Source: Tritrichomonas musculus
Taxonomy: Eukaryota > Parabasalia > Tritrichomonadida > Tritrichomonadidae
Direction: 5' to 3'
Assembly: GCA_039105265.1 (NCBI GenBank)
Contig: JAPFFF010000005.1
Location: 434,001-498,000, forward strand
Length of the DNA: 64,000 nt
Shown here: positions 8,561-18,900 of the stretch, piece after piece
Numbering within the stretch: position 1 is the stretch's first letter
Layout: each line of letters opens with the position of its first letter
Notes under the pieces: generated by a model
What the model was told of the DNA's origin: nothing
The model's input: the letters and a program-made list of their open reading frames with translations, nothing else
Databases searched by the model: none
Made by a program: the position numbers and the translations under genes

Positions 8561-9415
8561 TCATTCAAAGTAATATTTGTTGGCTGTTATATTACAAATA
8601 AATTTGTCGTGAGGCTCACGATGCTGCAAATATTCCTTGACTGTTTTTTTGATATTTAGATTGTTATTTGTTTGTTGGAGCAATGATGTAAAATCTTCTT
8701 CTGAATATCCACTATAGCATATAATATCGGTGGCCAATCTCTTTGCATTTATATGGACAAATCTAATGGTTTGGATAGCCATAATGCATGTAATATTATA
8801 GTGCCTAGTTTTTGTTAACAGCCTGAGGAATTCAGTATTATTGTGCGTCAATAAATCGCTTCCAGCACAGTCATCCAATATTATTAGAGTGTTATATGGA
8901 TATGATGAAGTTTGATATTTTACTAGCTTGTTTGCTATATATACTATTCTATCATCTATTTCTTGAAGGGAGTGCTTGTTTATTAGTCTCTGCATTTCTT
9001 CATTTGTCTCTTTCATTTTTGATAATACATGCTTTACCATCGCATAATATTTTATCTTTCGCTTTAGATGTTTTTTCAAATAATCCATCAATTCTGCTTC
9101 GTTCAAATATATGATTGGTGTCTTGACATTTTGACTCATCGCCTCTGCAGTTTTGTCCATCTTACCGCTTGTGGAACAGAATACTATCTTCTGGTAGTAG
9201 GGATACTTAAATAATCTCTCGGTAATTAAAATGTGTTTCCATATCCAATAACTTTTTCCAGCACCTGGTTTGCCTATCAAAAAATATATACCGTTCGTGC
9301 TAAATGGATAGGAAGGATGAATTGGTTTCATAAGTGCAGACTCTATTTCCTTTTGGTTTTTTCGCATGGTTTTTTGGATTAAAACTTCTACTTCTTTCAT
9401 TATTTGTTTAGCCAT
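8561..9415 (-). CDS. FtsK/A32-like genome-packaging ATPase
   Basis: 284 residues with a clear P-loop (FLIGKPGAGKSYWIWK) near residue 50 and a Walker B strand (NTLIILDDCAGSDLL) near residue 175, followed by a sensor-like segment (YNITCIMAIQTIRF). This is the pattern of the A32/FtsK-HerA packaging ATPases found in Polintons, virophages and large DNA viruses, where they drive DNA into the capsid. The length fits the family. It sits between the core-like genes and the integrase. Confidence 0.85.
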   Translation of the reverse strand: MAKQIMKEVEVLIQKTMRKNQKEIESALMKPIHPSYPFSTNGIYFLIGKPGAGKSYWIWKHILITERLFKYPYYQKIVFCSTSGKMDKTAEAMSQNVKTPIIYLNEAELMDYLKKHLKRKIKYYAMVKHVLSKMKETNEEMQRLINKHSLQEIDDRIVYIANKLVKYQTSSYPYNTLIILDDCAGSDLLTHNNTEFLRLLTKTRHYNITCIMAIQTIRFVHINAKRLATDIICYSGYSEEDFTSLLQQTNNNLNIKKTVKEYLQHREPHDKFICNITANKYYFE

Positions 9416-9425
9416 TTATTGTTGG

Positions 9426-10535
9426 TTAAATCCATTTTTTAATGTTTGATGGGATATTTTTTTGTTTGCTCCAATAATCCATTTCAAGATTTGATAATTT
9501 AGTTGGGGCTCCTTCTCGTAAATTTTTTGCTGGAATAACATCTTCTGTCCCTTCACTATATTTAATTTTATATTTATTCTTAGCTGCATCGTAGGATATA
9601 ATTTTATCCACAATACCTCTCTTGCCTCCCTTTAGTGTCTGAGCAAGAGGCACTTCTGCCCCGGGGCCCTTCAGGCCCTTATTTTTATTCTGTGTTTTTA
9701 TCAATCTATATCCCGGCAACTTATCTATCGATTCATCTTTGGACTTAACAATAAATTGATTTCCAGCTTTTGAATCAACAATATAAGCCTCCTTGCTGAC
9801 CCTATTTCTTCGCTTCGAAAATGGTTCCTTGGCTTGTATAATTCTCACCCTGTCGTTAGGCTGAAAGTCATATGGATTTATTTGTGATTTAGTATTAATA
9901 TATTCTTTTTCATCTTTCTCTGTCATTTCGTTTGGTATTTTATAGTCCAACGATCGGTGAGGGGATTTATTGTAGGAATCTATTAATCCCTTCATTTCTT
10001 GTTCTCCAATAAATCTATTCTCTCCTACCATATCTCTAATAGTTCTCATGAATCTATTTATGATGCCTAGTACATTATGATTATTGTCTTCCGTAGTATT
10101 GTATATAATATTTTTTGCCTTCATTATTTGCAAAACATCATTGGACAAATAGGCTGCATCCTGGTCTGAAGTAATAGAATAAACATTTGGTTCATCTACT
10201 AAAAATTGATTTAATGCTCTAGCTACTTCTTTTGCTCCCTTCCCTCTCATCGCATAACAAAAAGCCTTCCTGGTATTGATATTTATAAACATCAGATAAT
10301 TCAAACCATCTTTTGTTTTGTCATTTATGAAAGTATCCATTTGATATCCTCCTGAGTGTTTTGAATATATATTCATAAATTTTGCCTTTGGTACTTTAAC
10401 ATCATGCACTATATTCTTCAAATAATTTAATGCTGCTTCTTCTGTAAATCCATATCGTTTTGCAAGAGGAACAAATTTTGATGGTGTTTTCCACGGAAAA
10501 GTTTTGTATAACTCCTCTATTGTTTTGTAAGTCAT
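9426..10535 (-). CDS. Polinton integrase (RVE family) with chromo-like C-terminus
   Basis: 369 residues. The core resembles retroviral-type integrases as found in Polintons: MDTFINDKTKDGLNYLMFIN for the first strand, SITSDQDAAYLSND for the second acidic residue, and HNVLGIINRFMRTIRDM for the third conserved helix. After the core a DRVRIIQAKEPFSKRR motif resembles the SH3-like DNA-binding domain. A chromo-like segment (KYKIKYSEGTEDVIPAKNLR) ends the protein. It would join the element ends to target DNA and make short target duplications. It lies next to the right end as in other Polintons. Confidence 0.85.
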   Translation of the reverse strand: MTYKTIEELYKTFPWKTPSKFVPLAKRYGFTEEAALNYLKNIVHDVKVPKAKFMNIYSKHSGGYQMDTFINDKTKDGLNYLMFININTRKAFCYAMRGKGAKEVARALNQFLVDEPNVYSITSDQDAAYLSNDVLQIMKAKNIIYNTTEDNNHNVLGIINRFMRTIRDMVGENRFIGEQEMKGLIDSYNKSPHRSLDYKIPNEMTEKDEKEYINTKSQINPYDFQPNDRVRIIQAKEPFSKRRNRVSKEAYIVDSKAGNQFIVKSKDESIDKLPGYRLIKTQNKNKGLKGPGAEVPLAQTLKGGKRGIVDKIISYDAAKNKYKIKYSEGTEDVIPAKNLREGAPTKLSNLEMDYWSKQKNIPSNIKKWI

Positions 10536-10561
10536 TGTTTTGAAAAAAAATAAACCCTCAG

Positions 10562-11623
10562 TTAATATAACATTTTACGGTAAGGGAAGAATATCATTTC
10601 GATAGAAAAGCTTTCGCTTCTCGGTATTTTTACTGGTATATCTTTATGTCGACCAGAATATAGTTCGATCCAGAATCGTTGGTCAGTTGAGTTCAGCTTA
10701 AAGTATTTTATAGGGTTGAAGTATATTGTTGTGTTTCCAACATATCCTTGATTTGATTGGTCCCCGAAGGATGAATAAATTTTACATGAATGCCTATCCC
10801 ATACATTATAAAAATTGACTTCTCTAAGCCATTTAAATTTATAGTTATTATGATAATTTGCCCCTTGGTCTGTCTCTCCACTAATATTAAACACATCTTC
10901 GAAATCATATTTTCGGTCTATCAATCCAAAATCTTGAACGGTTCGATGAGGAAAATCAATTGATATGTCAATATAAAATGGACTCTTCTTATCATAATTA
11001 TGTCGAGATAAAATTCTTTCCAAATATGTTTTTCTCCTATAATCATAGAATCCATCAGCCATGACATCAAGCTCAGTTGAAAGGCCATAAGGGTCTTCAC
11101 TAAATCTTGGCTTGTCTTTATACTTAGCTTTCTCTTCTTCTGTTTTTGCCTTCGCCAAATTGTCTTCAATCTCTTGATTATATTTTTTCATTTCAGCCCA
11201 TAGATATTCATATAATACGTGTCCAAAACCACCGAAATCATCCTTCTCACTCATCCACATTAAAACATTTACTTCAACCATAGATTTCCTTGCAGCAGGT
11301 ATACTTATATATGCTGAGTGGTCATATAAGTTTGGGTCATCTGATTTTGGAGGAGGAGTGGCATATTTATTGTAGTCCTCTTTGTAGTATTTCCTAACTT
11401 TAATTTTAAATTCTAGCCTTCTCTTTCTAGCTAACATAAATATATTTCTAACACCAATAATAGACTCACCACGATTAGATGTGCACCATTCTTGTGGAAA
11501 ATTAAAATAATAACGATTAAATTTCGCAGGGTCTCTTTCTCCATCTTCCAGAAAGAAAGCGTGCTCCATAGGGATTGGTGTTTGTTCTTCAGCTGGATTG
11601 AGCGTCGGGTACATTTCAATCAT
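10562..11623 (-). CDS. Probable minor capsid (penton-like) protein
   Basis: About 353 residues from the Met of MIEMYPTLNP; a longer start at 11662 is also open. The sequence is rich in beta strands and aromatic residues (FNRYYFNFPQEWCTSNRG, RRLEFKIKVRKYYKED, PFYIDISIDFPHRTVQDFG), with a charged helical insertion in the middle (NQEIEDNLAKAKTEEEKAKY). Size, strand-rich composition and position in the capsid gene series fit the Polinton minor capsid or penton, a single jelly roll. This is the gene nearest the right end; its assignment rests on context more than on a motif. Confidence 0.5.
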   Translation of the reverse strand: MIEMYPTLNPAEEQTPIPMEHAFFLEDGERDPAKFNRYYFNFPQEWCTSNRGESIIGVRNIFMLARKRRLEFKIKVRKYYKEDYNKYATPPPKSDDPNLYDHSAYISIPAARKSMVEVNVLMWMSEKDDFGGFGHVLYEYLWAEMKKYNQEIEDNLAKAKTEEEKAKYKDKPRFSEDPYGLSTELDVMADGFYDYRRKTYLERILSRHNYDKKSPFYIDISIDFPHRTVQDFGLIDRKYDFEDVFNISGETDQGANYHNNYKFKWLREVNFYNVWDRHSCKIYSSFGDQSNQGYVGNTTIYFNPIKYFKLNSTDQRFWIELYSGRHKDIPVKIPRSESFSIEMIFFPYRKMLY

Positions 11624-11679
11624 TATAAAACAACTTCTTGATTCGAAGGGATATCTTAACAAAAAATGGTTGGGATTTC

Positions 11680-12150
11680 TTGACGGAACGTTAAGAAATC
11701 ACGCCATTTATATATACTACTACATATAATAAAAAAGATTCTATATTAGCGAACGACATTAGGAGTGAGCCTCCCTAGGTGTTTAGATATATAGCCCGAA
11801 GGTAATCTGAGCCCCCCCAGCGGGGGGGACGAGAGGGGGGGAGAGAACAAAAAAGAAAAAGATTTTGCGTAAGCAAAAGAGGGGGGATGCATGCTGGGCT
11901 TTAGCCCAGACCATCCGGGGGATATGCCCCCGGTGGGATTTATCCCACAAATTCATTTAGGTCGATTTTTTTGGGCTAAAATAATTTTGATAACGAGACG
12001 ATAAAAGTATGAGTTTGGATTTTTTTTGCTGCGAACTTTTTGAATGTGGGGGCTTTTGGGGCCTTCTGAAGGGGGTCCAGGGGTGCGAACCCCTGGAGTA
12101 GTGGTAGGCTGGGAGGGCATTTATGGCCTCGGAGCCTACCGTATACTACT
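11680..12150. repeat. GC-rich hairpin-bearing right end of the Polinton
   Basis: No gene. Base composition jumps from AT-rich to GC-rich, with a series of perfect or near-perfect hairpins: CCCCCC..GGGGGG at 11812-11829, GGGCTTTAGCCC at 11896-11907, CCGGGGGATATGCCCCCGG at 11914-11932, GTGGGATTTATCCCAC at 11934-11949, AGGGGTGCGAACCCCT at 12079-12094, and GGTAGGCT..AGCCTACC at 12103-12140. It ends ..ATACTACT at 12150. Polinton terminal inverted repeats commonly run AG...CT, which the end fits. The partner repeat is off-window, so the terminal repeat length is unknown. Confidence 0.65.
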
Positions 12151-12156
12151 GATTCA

Positions 12157-14007
12157 TTGCCTGTTTTAAGAATAGCAACAAAGTTTTTACGCGCAGACTA
12201 TGTCGAAAGTGATCGATGTCCTCAAAAATTAGAGGTTTTCCCAGATGATGAAGAATGGACATATTCTTTATTGTTATGTTTCATAAACGAGCAAAGAAAT
12301 TACATTAACGATAACCATTCTTTCATTATTAAAGAAAAAGATAATGTCAAAACCGCTTGTTTTCGCTTTAACGATTCAAATAATAGAAAATTTATTATTT
12401 ATATAAAAATAGCTTCAAAAATCCATGTTTTTGTCTCAACATTACTTCTTCGTTGTCAATGGGTTCAGTATTTTTCTTATTTTGAATCAAGACTTGGAGC
12501 AGATAATAAAACAATTTTAACATCTGCTTCTCATTTACATTCTCGCTTTGTCAAATGTTTCACAAATATTTCTATGAGTTCGAGATTTTTTATTGAAAAA
12601 AACTCAATTATTTATTTTTCAAAATATGATTTCAATAAAATTTTACACTTTTTTGCTAAACGTATTAATAAATTTGGTTATATAAAAAATATTGATTCAG
12701 AAACTTTATCCAGTTATATTAACTCATGGTGTGGAATTAATAAAAAGGTTTTAAGAAATTTTGAAGATTTAAAAATTGAAGGCGTAAATGGCTTTATAAA
12801 ATTAATTTTACAACCAAAATTGGCGCCAAAACGTTTGCCAACTTTTTCTGTTGAAAACGTTGATTATTATATAGTTGGTGGGGTTTTTATTATGCCGCAA
12901 GCCAAAAGTTTAATTGAAAATAATCCAGAAATAGAAATAAATGGTTATTTACTAGATACCACTTGGAAAATACAACCAATGTTTGTCACTTCGATTTTAA
13001 CAGCTTGTTTTATGAATACAAGTCTTCCTATCGGTTTCACTTTTTCAAATGGGGAAACAAAAGAAAGTTATGAATTTTTATTAAATGTAATTGAATCTCA
13101 AATTTCAATTGATTTTACATCCAAAATTTTTGAGAGTGATCAAGGAAAGGCACTTTTAAGCCTTTTTCAAGGAAAAAACATAATTCATTTAAAATGCATC
13201 CGGCATTTGATTGCTGGCCTCAAATATAATCAATATGCTTATGAAATAGGACAGTTGGTGCAGTGTTCAAGTCAATTTGAACTTGACAACTGTTTCAAAT
13301 TTTGTGAAGAAAGTTTCACAGAAATTTGTCAAAAAAATTCTGATGAATTGAATACAATAAACAAATCATTAGAAAAAGTTGGTTTATTTTTTTCTTTTGA
13401 AAAAAATAATACAAATGACCCAAATCACCAAAACAAATTAGAGATATCTAATGAAGAACTCTGGGATCATGTGTCAAAATTTAGAAGAATTAAATACAAG
13501 ATGCCGTCGACTACAAATTCCCTCGAGGCTATGCATGGGCATATGAATAAAAGAACGCCCAGACGAAACACATTTTTTCAAGCTTTATTAAGAATACACG
13601 ATGAATTATCGGCAAAATATAATTCTGTGGAGGAAAGAATAAGGAACAATTATAACGAAATAAAGAGGAAAACAAGAAACAAACATTTGAACACGCCCAT
13701 AATAGAGCTTGATAAAATGTGCACATTTTATAGCACTACTATGATGCAATGCAAATGTGGCGAAAATAAATTGGAAAGTGCCAATTTCAATTTAGATATA
13801 CCATGCCATCATCGTCTTTACAAAGGAGCTAGTTTTCCATCTTTACCTAAAATGACCTTTGATTTCACATTGAGTTATGATGAATTAATAATTAATGAGC
13901 CAATTTATGTACAAGCTGATCAAAATTCAATTCGTTTTGATCGTTATTTTTTAGAAAGTGCAAATTATGGACTTGATTTACCTTTTTGCTATCGATTGTT
14001 TAAATGA
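12157..14007 (+). CDS. Mutator-like (MULE) transposase, 5' end cut off
   Basis: 616 residues of open frame with the MULE catalytic layout: first Asp in NGYLLDTTWK, second Asp in FESDQGKALL, the C..H pair in KCIRHLI, and Glu in TTNSLEAMHGH. A SWIM-type zinc pattern follows (CKCGENK...IPCHH). The C-terminus repeats itself: ESANFNLDIPCHHRLYK near residue 543 and ESANYGLDLPFCYRLFK at the very end. There is no ATG near the 5' end (the frame opens with TTG) and the sequence directly upstream is the Polinton terminus, so the N-terminus was most likely displaced by that insertion. No MULE terminal repeats were found on the 3' side. It could also be a host gene derived from a MULE. Confidence 0.8.
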   Translation: MPVLRIATKFLRADYVESDRCPQKLEVFPDDEEWTYSLLLCFINEQRNYINDNHSFIIKEKDNVKTACFRFNDSNNRKFIIYIKIASKIHVFVSTLLLRCQWVQYFSYFESRLGADNKTILTSASHLHSRFVKCFTNISMSSRFFIEKNSIIYFSKYDFNKILHFFAKRINKFGYIKNIDSETLSSYINSWCGINKKVLRNFEDLKIEGVNGFIKLILQPKLAPKRLPTFSVENVDYYIVGGVFIMPQAKSLIENNPEIEINGYLLDTTWKIQPMFVTSILTACFMNTSLPIGFTFSNGETKESYEFLLNVIESQISIDFTSKIFESDQGKALLSLFQGKNIIHLKCIRHLIAGLKYNQYAYEIGQLVQCSSQFELDNCFKFCEESFTEICQKNSDELNTINKSLEKVGLFFSFEKNNTNDPNHQNKLEISNEELWDHVSKFRRIKYKMPSTTNSLEAMHGHMNKRTPRRNTFFQALLRIHDELSAKYNSVEERIRNNYNEIKRKTRNKHLNTPIIELDKMCTFYSTTMMQCKCGENKLESANFNLDIPCHHRLYKGASFPSLPKMTFDFTLSYDELIINEPIYVQADQNSIRFDRYFLESANYGLDLPFCYRLFK

Positions 14008-14199
14008 AAGAGTTCTCTAACTTGCCCGAAATAAAATTCAATTATTACGATTATTGTGAACTTAATTACCAAAGCCCATATATGCTTGGTGAAATCCATC
14101 ACTAACCTGATTCTTGTGATTTTGAGTTATATATAATGCAAAATAATAAAATTTTAGTTTTGGCGAAAAAATAGAATGAAAATGTAGTTTGATATATAC

Positions 14200-14351
14200 A
14201 ATAATTAGTAAATCGGTACGAAATTTTACCGGCGGTTATTTTAAACGTATTTACCGGTATATACTTAATACTCCAAAAAAAATACCAGTATTTACTGCTT
14301 ACCAGTAGCATTCCGGTAAACGGTAAAAACTGATCTCGGTAGCCATCCCTG
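14200..14351 (-). mobile_element. hAT-like terminal fragment with TACCGG repeats
   Basis: Read on the - strand this stretch begins CAGGGATGGCTACCG, close to the CAGGGATG ends of many hAT transposons, and then carries several copies of TACCG/CCGGTA in both orientations (14228-14335), like hAT subterminal transposase-binding repeats. No second end or 8-bp target duplication was found, so it is a fragment or a chance likeness. The rest of the gap between the MULE and the next gene (14008-14695) is AT-rich and shows nothing else. Confidence 0.35.
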
Positions 14352-14695
14352 ATTAATATTAAATAAATATAACATATATTTATAATTAAAGTAAATAAAT
14401 AAAGAAATAATCGTTGAATTTCCATTTTTCTATTTTGAATAGTTTATTTAATCATATATTTTATCTAATATCTCTAAAATTGAAAAACAAAATAATTTAT
14501 AATTTTTATAATTAATATAAATATATATTGTTATTCTAAATTATATAATAAAAACTTGAATTTAAATAAATTTTTCATATATAATATGGAAAACAAAGAT
14601 TGAATGAATATTGAAAAAAATTCTTTATATAATTGTAAACTTACGATGAGTTTTTCACTCGAATAATATTATAATAACTAAACTCTCGTAATGCA

Positions 14696-16616
14696 ATGAT
14701 CAAGAAAAGGCCTTCCAAGCATTTCACAGAAATTAACATACATGAACTAGTTTTATATACAATTATATTAGTATTTTTAGAGATTTTCCAGACTTTTTTC
14801 AACCAACCATTTTTACTAACTATTGTTCATATACTTTTACTAATTTGCTTATTACTTTTGTTTTACCAACTCACAATTCCAAAAATCGGATGTTTTTTGC
14901 TAATTCTTTACGAAATTTTTGAAACAAGTTCGTGGTTGACTATTCAGACCAATATTACGTTTCAAGTTATAAACGCCATAGATTTTCAATATATTACAAA
15001 ATCTCACCCAGAATTTCTCTTGTATGGAGGAGCAGGCTTTTTTTTTGTTATTTTGTTTCTCCGAACACCTCTTCCAAGCTACAAAATACATTTCCCAAAA
15101 TCTTTTACTTATATTATTATAAACATGATCCTTGTTTTGATGTTTTACTTCTCAATATCATTGTTTCATTCATTTTACCCTTTTAACAATATGATATTTA
15201 ATTTAAACGACTTAACATTAAATGAAATGAATATTCTCAAAGCATTTTCAACAAAACCTGCGTTATTAAGTGTTCCTTCGAAAAAAAAGAACTTAATACT
15301 GTTTCAAATCGAGTCCTTTGAAAAAGGACCAATTGGCTTTTATAATAAACATTATCCTCAAAGCATGCCTTTCATATCACAATTAGCTCAAAATGCAACC
15401 ATTTTTGATAATTTAGATTCTCAACCTTATACCACCTGGACAGCAGCGGGCACATTTTCTGCTCTTTGCAGTTTTCCACAGATTATTAATGATCCAAAAT
15501 ACAATGAAAATAGAAAGCATGCTCATCTTTCGCAATGGTCGAAAATGCCATGCATTCCATCATATTTAAAAATGGCGGGATATCACATGTTTGCGTATTT
15601 TGTTGGTTCAATTAAATTAATGGGAATGAAAACATTTCTTATTAACAAAGGATATAAAACATTTGACTATTTTGAGCATGATTTTAATCATGATGTTCCT
15701 ATGTATTCAATGGTGATTGAAAAAGTTTTGCCAGATTTAGTGAAAAACCAACAACCGTTTGTTCTTCATATGGCTAATGAAGACACTCATCCATTTTTCT
15801 ATACAAATCATGTTTGTAAGAAAGAAATTGAGAAAACTTTTAAGGGACCACTATCAAATTCTATGTTAAAAATTCTATGAGTTATCACAAAATTAATTGA
15901 CTTAAAAAAAAATATTTCTTGAGTATTTTTGCTATATTTTGGTATATATAAATTATATAAATTACATATCATTTATTTCTATTCTTCTTTTAAGCCTATT
16001 CCCTTTTTTCAATAAAAATTTAAAAGTTGAAAGGAGTAAAAATTTTACAAAAATGATCGGAATGGTGAAATTTTAAAGTTTTAAACTTTTTCCGAGATAA
16101 CAACTATTGAATTTTCTTTTCTATGAGTTTTCTCAATATTGAAATGTTTACAAAAAAATATGATAGTGGTCCCTTAAAAATTCAAAAATCCCGCCAATTA
16201 TTTCAGCTTTCAATTGTATTGACCAAATAGCAAGAAACTTTACTAATAAGGCAATTGAATTGGGATTAAACGATGACAATACATTATTCGTCATTTATGG
16301 CGATCATATTTGTTATGGCGATAAAACTGGACTCTACGAAGATCGAAAACTTGTTAATATTTATCCATTTAAGAAAAAGTGCAGAAATTCAAAGTCAGGA
16401 ACGTATTATGACTTTGCACCAACAATTTTAAGCCAGCTGAATATTTCTTATGAGCCTAAATTTCCTTTTGGATCTGATTTGTTCTCAAATCAAACTGGAA
16501 CTTTTCCAAATCAGAATGATTTTAAGTTCATATATGGAATGTATGCAAAACAGATGCATCTGTCATCCAAAATTATGTGCAAAGATAAGGCTGGATTCTG
16601 CACTGGATACATGTAA
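14696..16616 (+). pseudogene. LTA-synthase-like membrane sulfatase, split by a MITE
   Basis: The first piece (14696-15880) has ~5 membrane helices in residues 15-170, then a sulfatase/alkaline-phosphatase fold: metal-site FQIESFEKG, the nucleophile region PYTTWTAAGTFSALCSFP with its Thr, and VLHMANEDTHPFFY. The second piece (16260-16616) has the last metal site, VIYGDHICYGD. This is the arrangement of lipoteichoic-acid-synthase-type phosphoglycerol transferases; trichomonads have related genes. The two pieces are separated by a 330-bp element bounded by TTAA. Removing the element and one TTAA gives one continuous frame, so the gene was intact until the insertion. The product would be cut off before the last metal site. 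Other alleles or copies may lack the insertion. The true substrate is unknown. Confidence 0.75.
15840..16177. mobile_element. TTAA-flanked MITE inside the sulfatase gene
   Basis: Between TTAA at 15840-15843 and TTAA at 16174-16177 lie 330 bases with perfect 13-bp terminal inverted repeats, GGGACCACTATCA at the left and its reverse complement at the right. No ORF. TTAA duplications with GGG ends match the Kolobok-type transposon at 49.0-52.3 kb, so it is probably a non-autonomous relative. A block of ~50 bases near its right end (GTAAAC..CAATATTGA..AAACTCATAGAA on the - strand) is shared with the MITE at 52403-52766. No GT..AG intron borders are present, so it is not a canonical intron. Confidence 0.85.
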
Positions 16617-18900
16617 CATGTTTTATAATATATTTCTTTTAAAAATTGAATGAACATAGAATATTTTCAATGTGATAATTGAAATATGGTTAATTGTTTT
16701 GATATGCTAATAAAATTTTGATTTTTTTTCTGATATGCAATTCTTTTTTCCTCTTTTCCCCTTTAGATGTTTTGAAGTAACGGAATTGACGTTCTAAATA
16801 ATAATTAGTATATATATGGAAATAATGAATTGAATAATTGATCACTAGCAATTATAAATAAATTAATAATTTCACAGAATGTTATATATTGGTGAGTTTC
16901 AGGTAACTGTTATAATATTTTATTTGATTCTAATAAGTTTACATAAAATGAACTTTCATTAAAAAATTAGAAAAAGTTAAAGGTGATTCATTTAAAGAAC
17001 TTGAAAAATTCAATATACAAAGATAATGGGATAGCAAAATTGATCATATACCAAAGATCATTAAAAATTAATTAATATGGAAATCAGATGATATATACAC
17101 TTAATTAAAGTTTTTGTTGGAAAATGATTAAAAAGAATAGATCATTATAACATTTGAGTGAAATGTAACCTGAACTTTATATACTGAGCTCGTAATTATT
17201 AAAAGATAAATAATTTATTTAATAAAATATGAAGTTCAAAAATATATTAGGAGCTCACCTAAATGGGATAAATTAGTTGGCTTGAATGAGTGTTCTTAAA
17301 TATGGATCGAAAAACTTTTAAAAAAATTGGCTAACGTATTTTTCTTAATTTAAAACGTTTTTTTTTTTTTTCAATTTTCAAACAACAAACTATATGATAA
17401 TCTTTTAGAGATCTTGATCAAACTTAATTTTTTTTTGATAATACTTATATATATTTAAAAAAATATTTAATCAATCATTCTATTTAAAATATTTTACATG
17501 GTGTATGCTTTTTTACAAACGAAAATCAAAAAAGGAGTAACAATATGATAACTTTTTTAAAAAAAGTTTTTTTTTTATACTTTCAAAAAGTGGTTTCGTG
17601 ATACAATTTTTTTGATTCCATTTTTACATTTATTTTGTTATGAGATTGGGATTTGAATTCAAATCATCAAATTAGCTGCCTTTTGATTTTGGTTATATCT
17701 TCTAAAGTTGTTTATATGTAAAAAAAAGATTTTTGTGTCACTACTATCAATTTTCAATTCTTTTTTTTTAGTAGGGGCGAAGATCCTGATTTTCAATATG
17801 ATTCATTTTATAATTTTATATCATTATATTTATTTTCTGTTAAGATTATTTTTCCAAATTGTATTCATTTTTATATGGTGAAAAAAAAGATATAGGTATT
17901 TTTATTTTTATAAAAATCATTGAATTGTTAATCGTGTAAGTAAATATTGACCATATAAAAAACGGTTTAATTTTTTTAAAATTTTATGATTATTTTATAA
18001 AATTTCCAAACTTTTTGAATTCATTGAATTTTTTTCTTTTAATTTTTATTCGTTGTTTTTTGGATATATGATTAAAATTTGAAGATAATTCTTTTTGTAT
18101 TTTAAATAATCTAGATTATTGATTAAATATTTAATATTATTTGTTCTAAAAAATCCAAATATTATGAAATAATTTTGATATTAAAAGATTGGCCATATAA
18201 ATTGGCATACAATTTTATATCTTACATTAATAAATGTATTTTTATTTATTTTTATTGCGTTTTATAACATCGTATTGAAATTCACATAGAAAATTATGTT
18301 TTTTACTTTCTGAGCAAAAAGAAGTTTTTCATTCAATTTTTTTGATTTAAAATAGCATTATCTTGAATTTTTTACACATTAATGCTTATAACATTTGTTC
18401 AAATATATTTTATAAAATGATTTCATTATAAATAATAATTAATATTGCAATATAACTATCATAAAATGAAAAAGGTTAACGGTCGAAGAGCTTCGCCCCT
18501 TCTTTTTTTTAAAAAATAAATAGACAAACCTTGTCTGACAAAAAAATAATTTGGTTGTTTTTCAATATCAAATATGCCAGATAGAATTGTTATATCTAAT
18601 CTTTTTTATAAAAAAAAGTAAGATTGATAAGCCTTGGTTTTTGTATTTACAATTGTAGATAACTTGTCCGTTTAAAAATTACAATTGTAAATACGTTATT
18701 TTCTCCATATTAATTTTTTATTTTTATCTTGATCTACAATTATTTTTTTATATTAAAAATGTTTTAAATAATTTAAAAAATAAATGATATAATAATAAAA
18801 TGTTTTTCAAATTAAATATTATTATTTTTATTACTGATAAGAATAAAAAAAAATTTCCTATTCAAAAAGTTTCACTGTTATTACAACTCAAAAAATCGTT

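Larger units (their letters stand above)
1..12150. mobile_element. Polinton/Maverick element, right-hand part
   Basis: The stretch carries the marker set of Polintons: a protein-primed family B DNA polymerase, a retroviral-type integrase, an FtsK/A32-like packaging ATPase and a double-jelly-roll major capsid protein, plus several unassigned proteins. PolB and an HNH protein lie on the + strand; eleven genes follow on the - strand with gaps of about 10-65 bases. The integrase lies near the right end and PolB toward the other, the usual Polinton order. The left end and the first part of PolB are outside the window. The right end is placed at about 12150, where GC-rich hairpins stop and the reading frame of a MULE transposase resumes; this boundary is inferred. 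No adenain-like protease was recognised. The part seen looks whole, with open frames throughout, so it is probably a recent copy. Confidence 0.9.

Noticed and set aside
14102-14425. A - strand frame of 107 codons
   Set aside because: Tyr/Ile/Phe-rich reading of AT-rich DNA overlapping the hAT-like end; no start context or domain.
15844-16173. Spliceosomal intron in the sulfatase gene
   Set aside because: No GT at the start or AG at the end and none of the long parabasalid intron consensus. TTAA duplication and perfect 13-bp inverted ends mark a transposon.
15840-16177. Tc1/mariner MITE (TA duplication)
   Set aside because: TA would also fit, but the duplication extends to TTAA on both sides and the GGG ends resemble the TTAA-flanked Kolobok-type element nearby.
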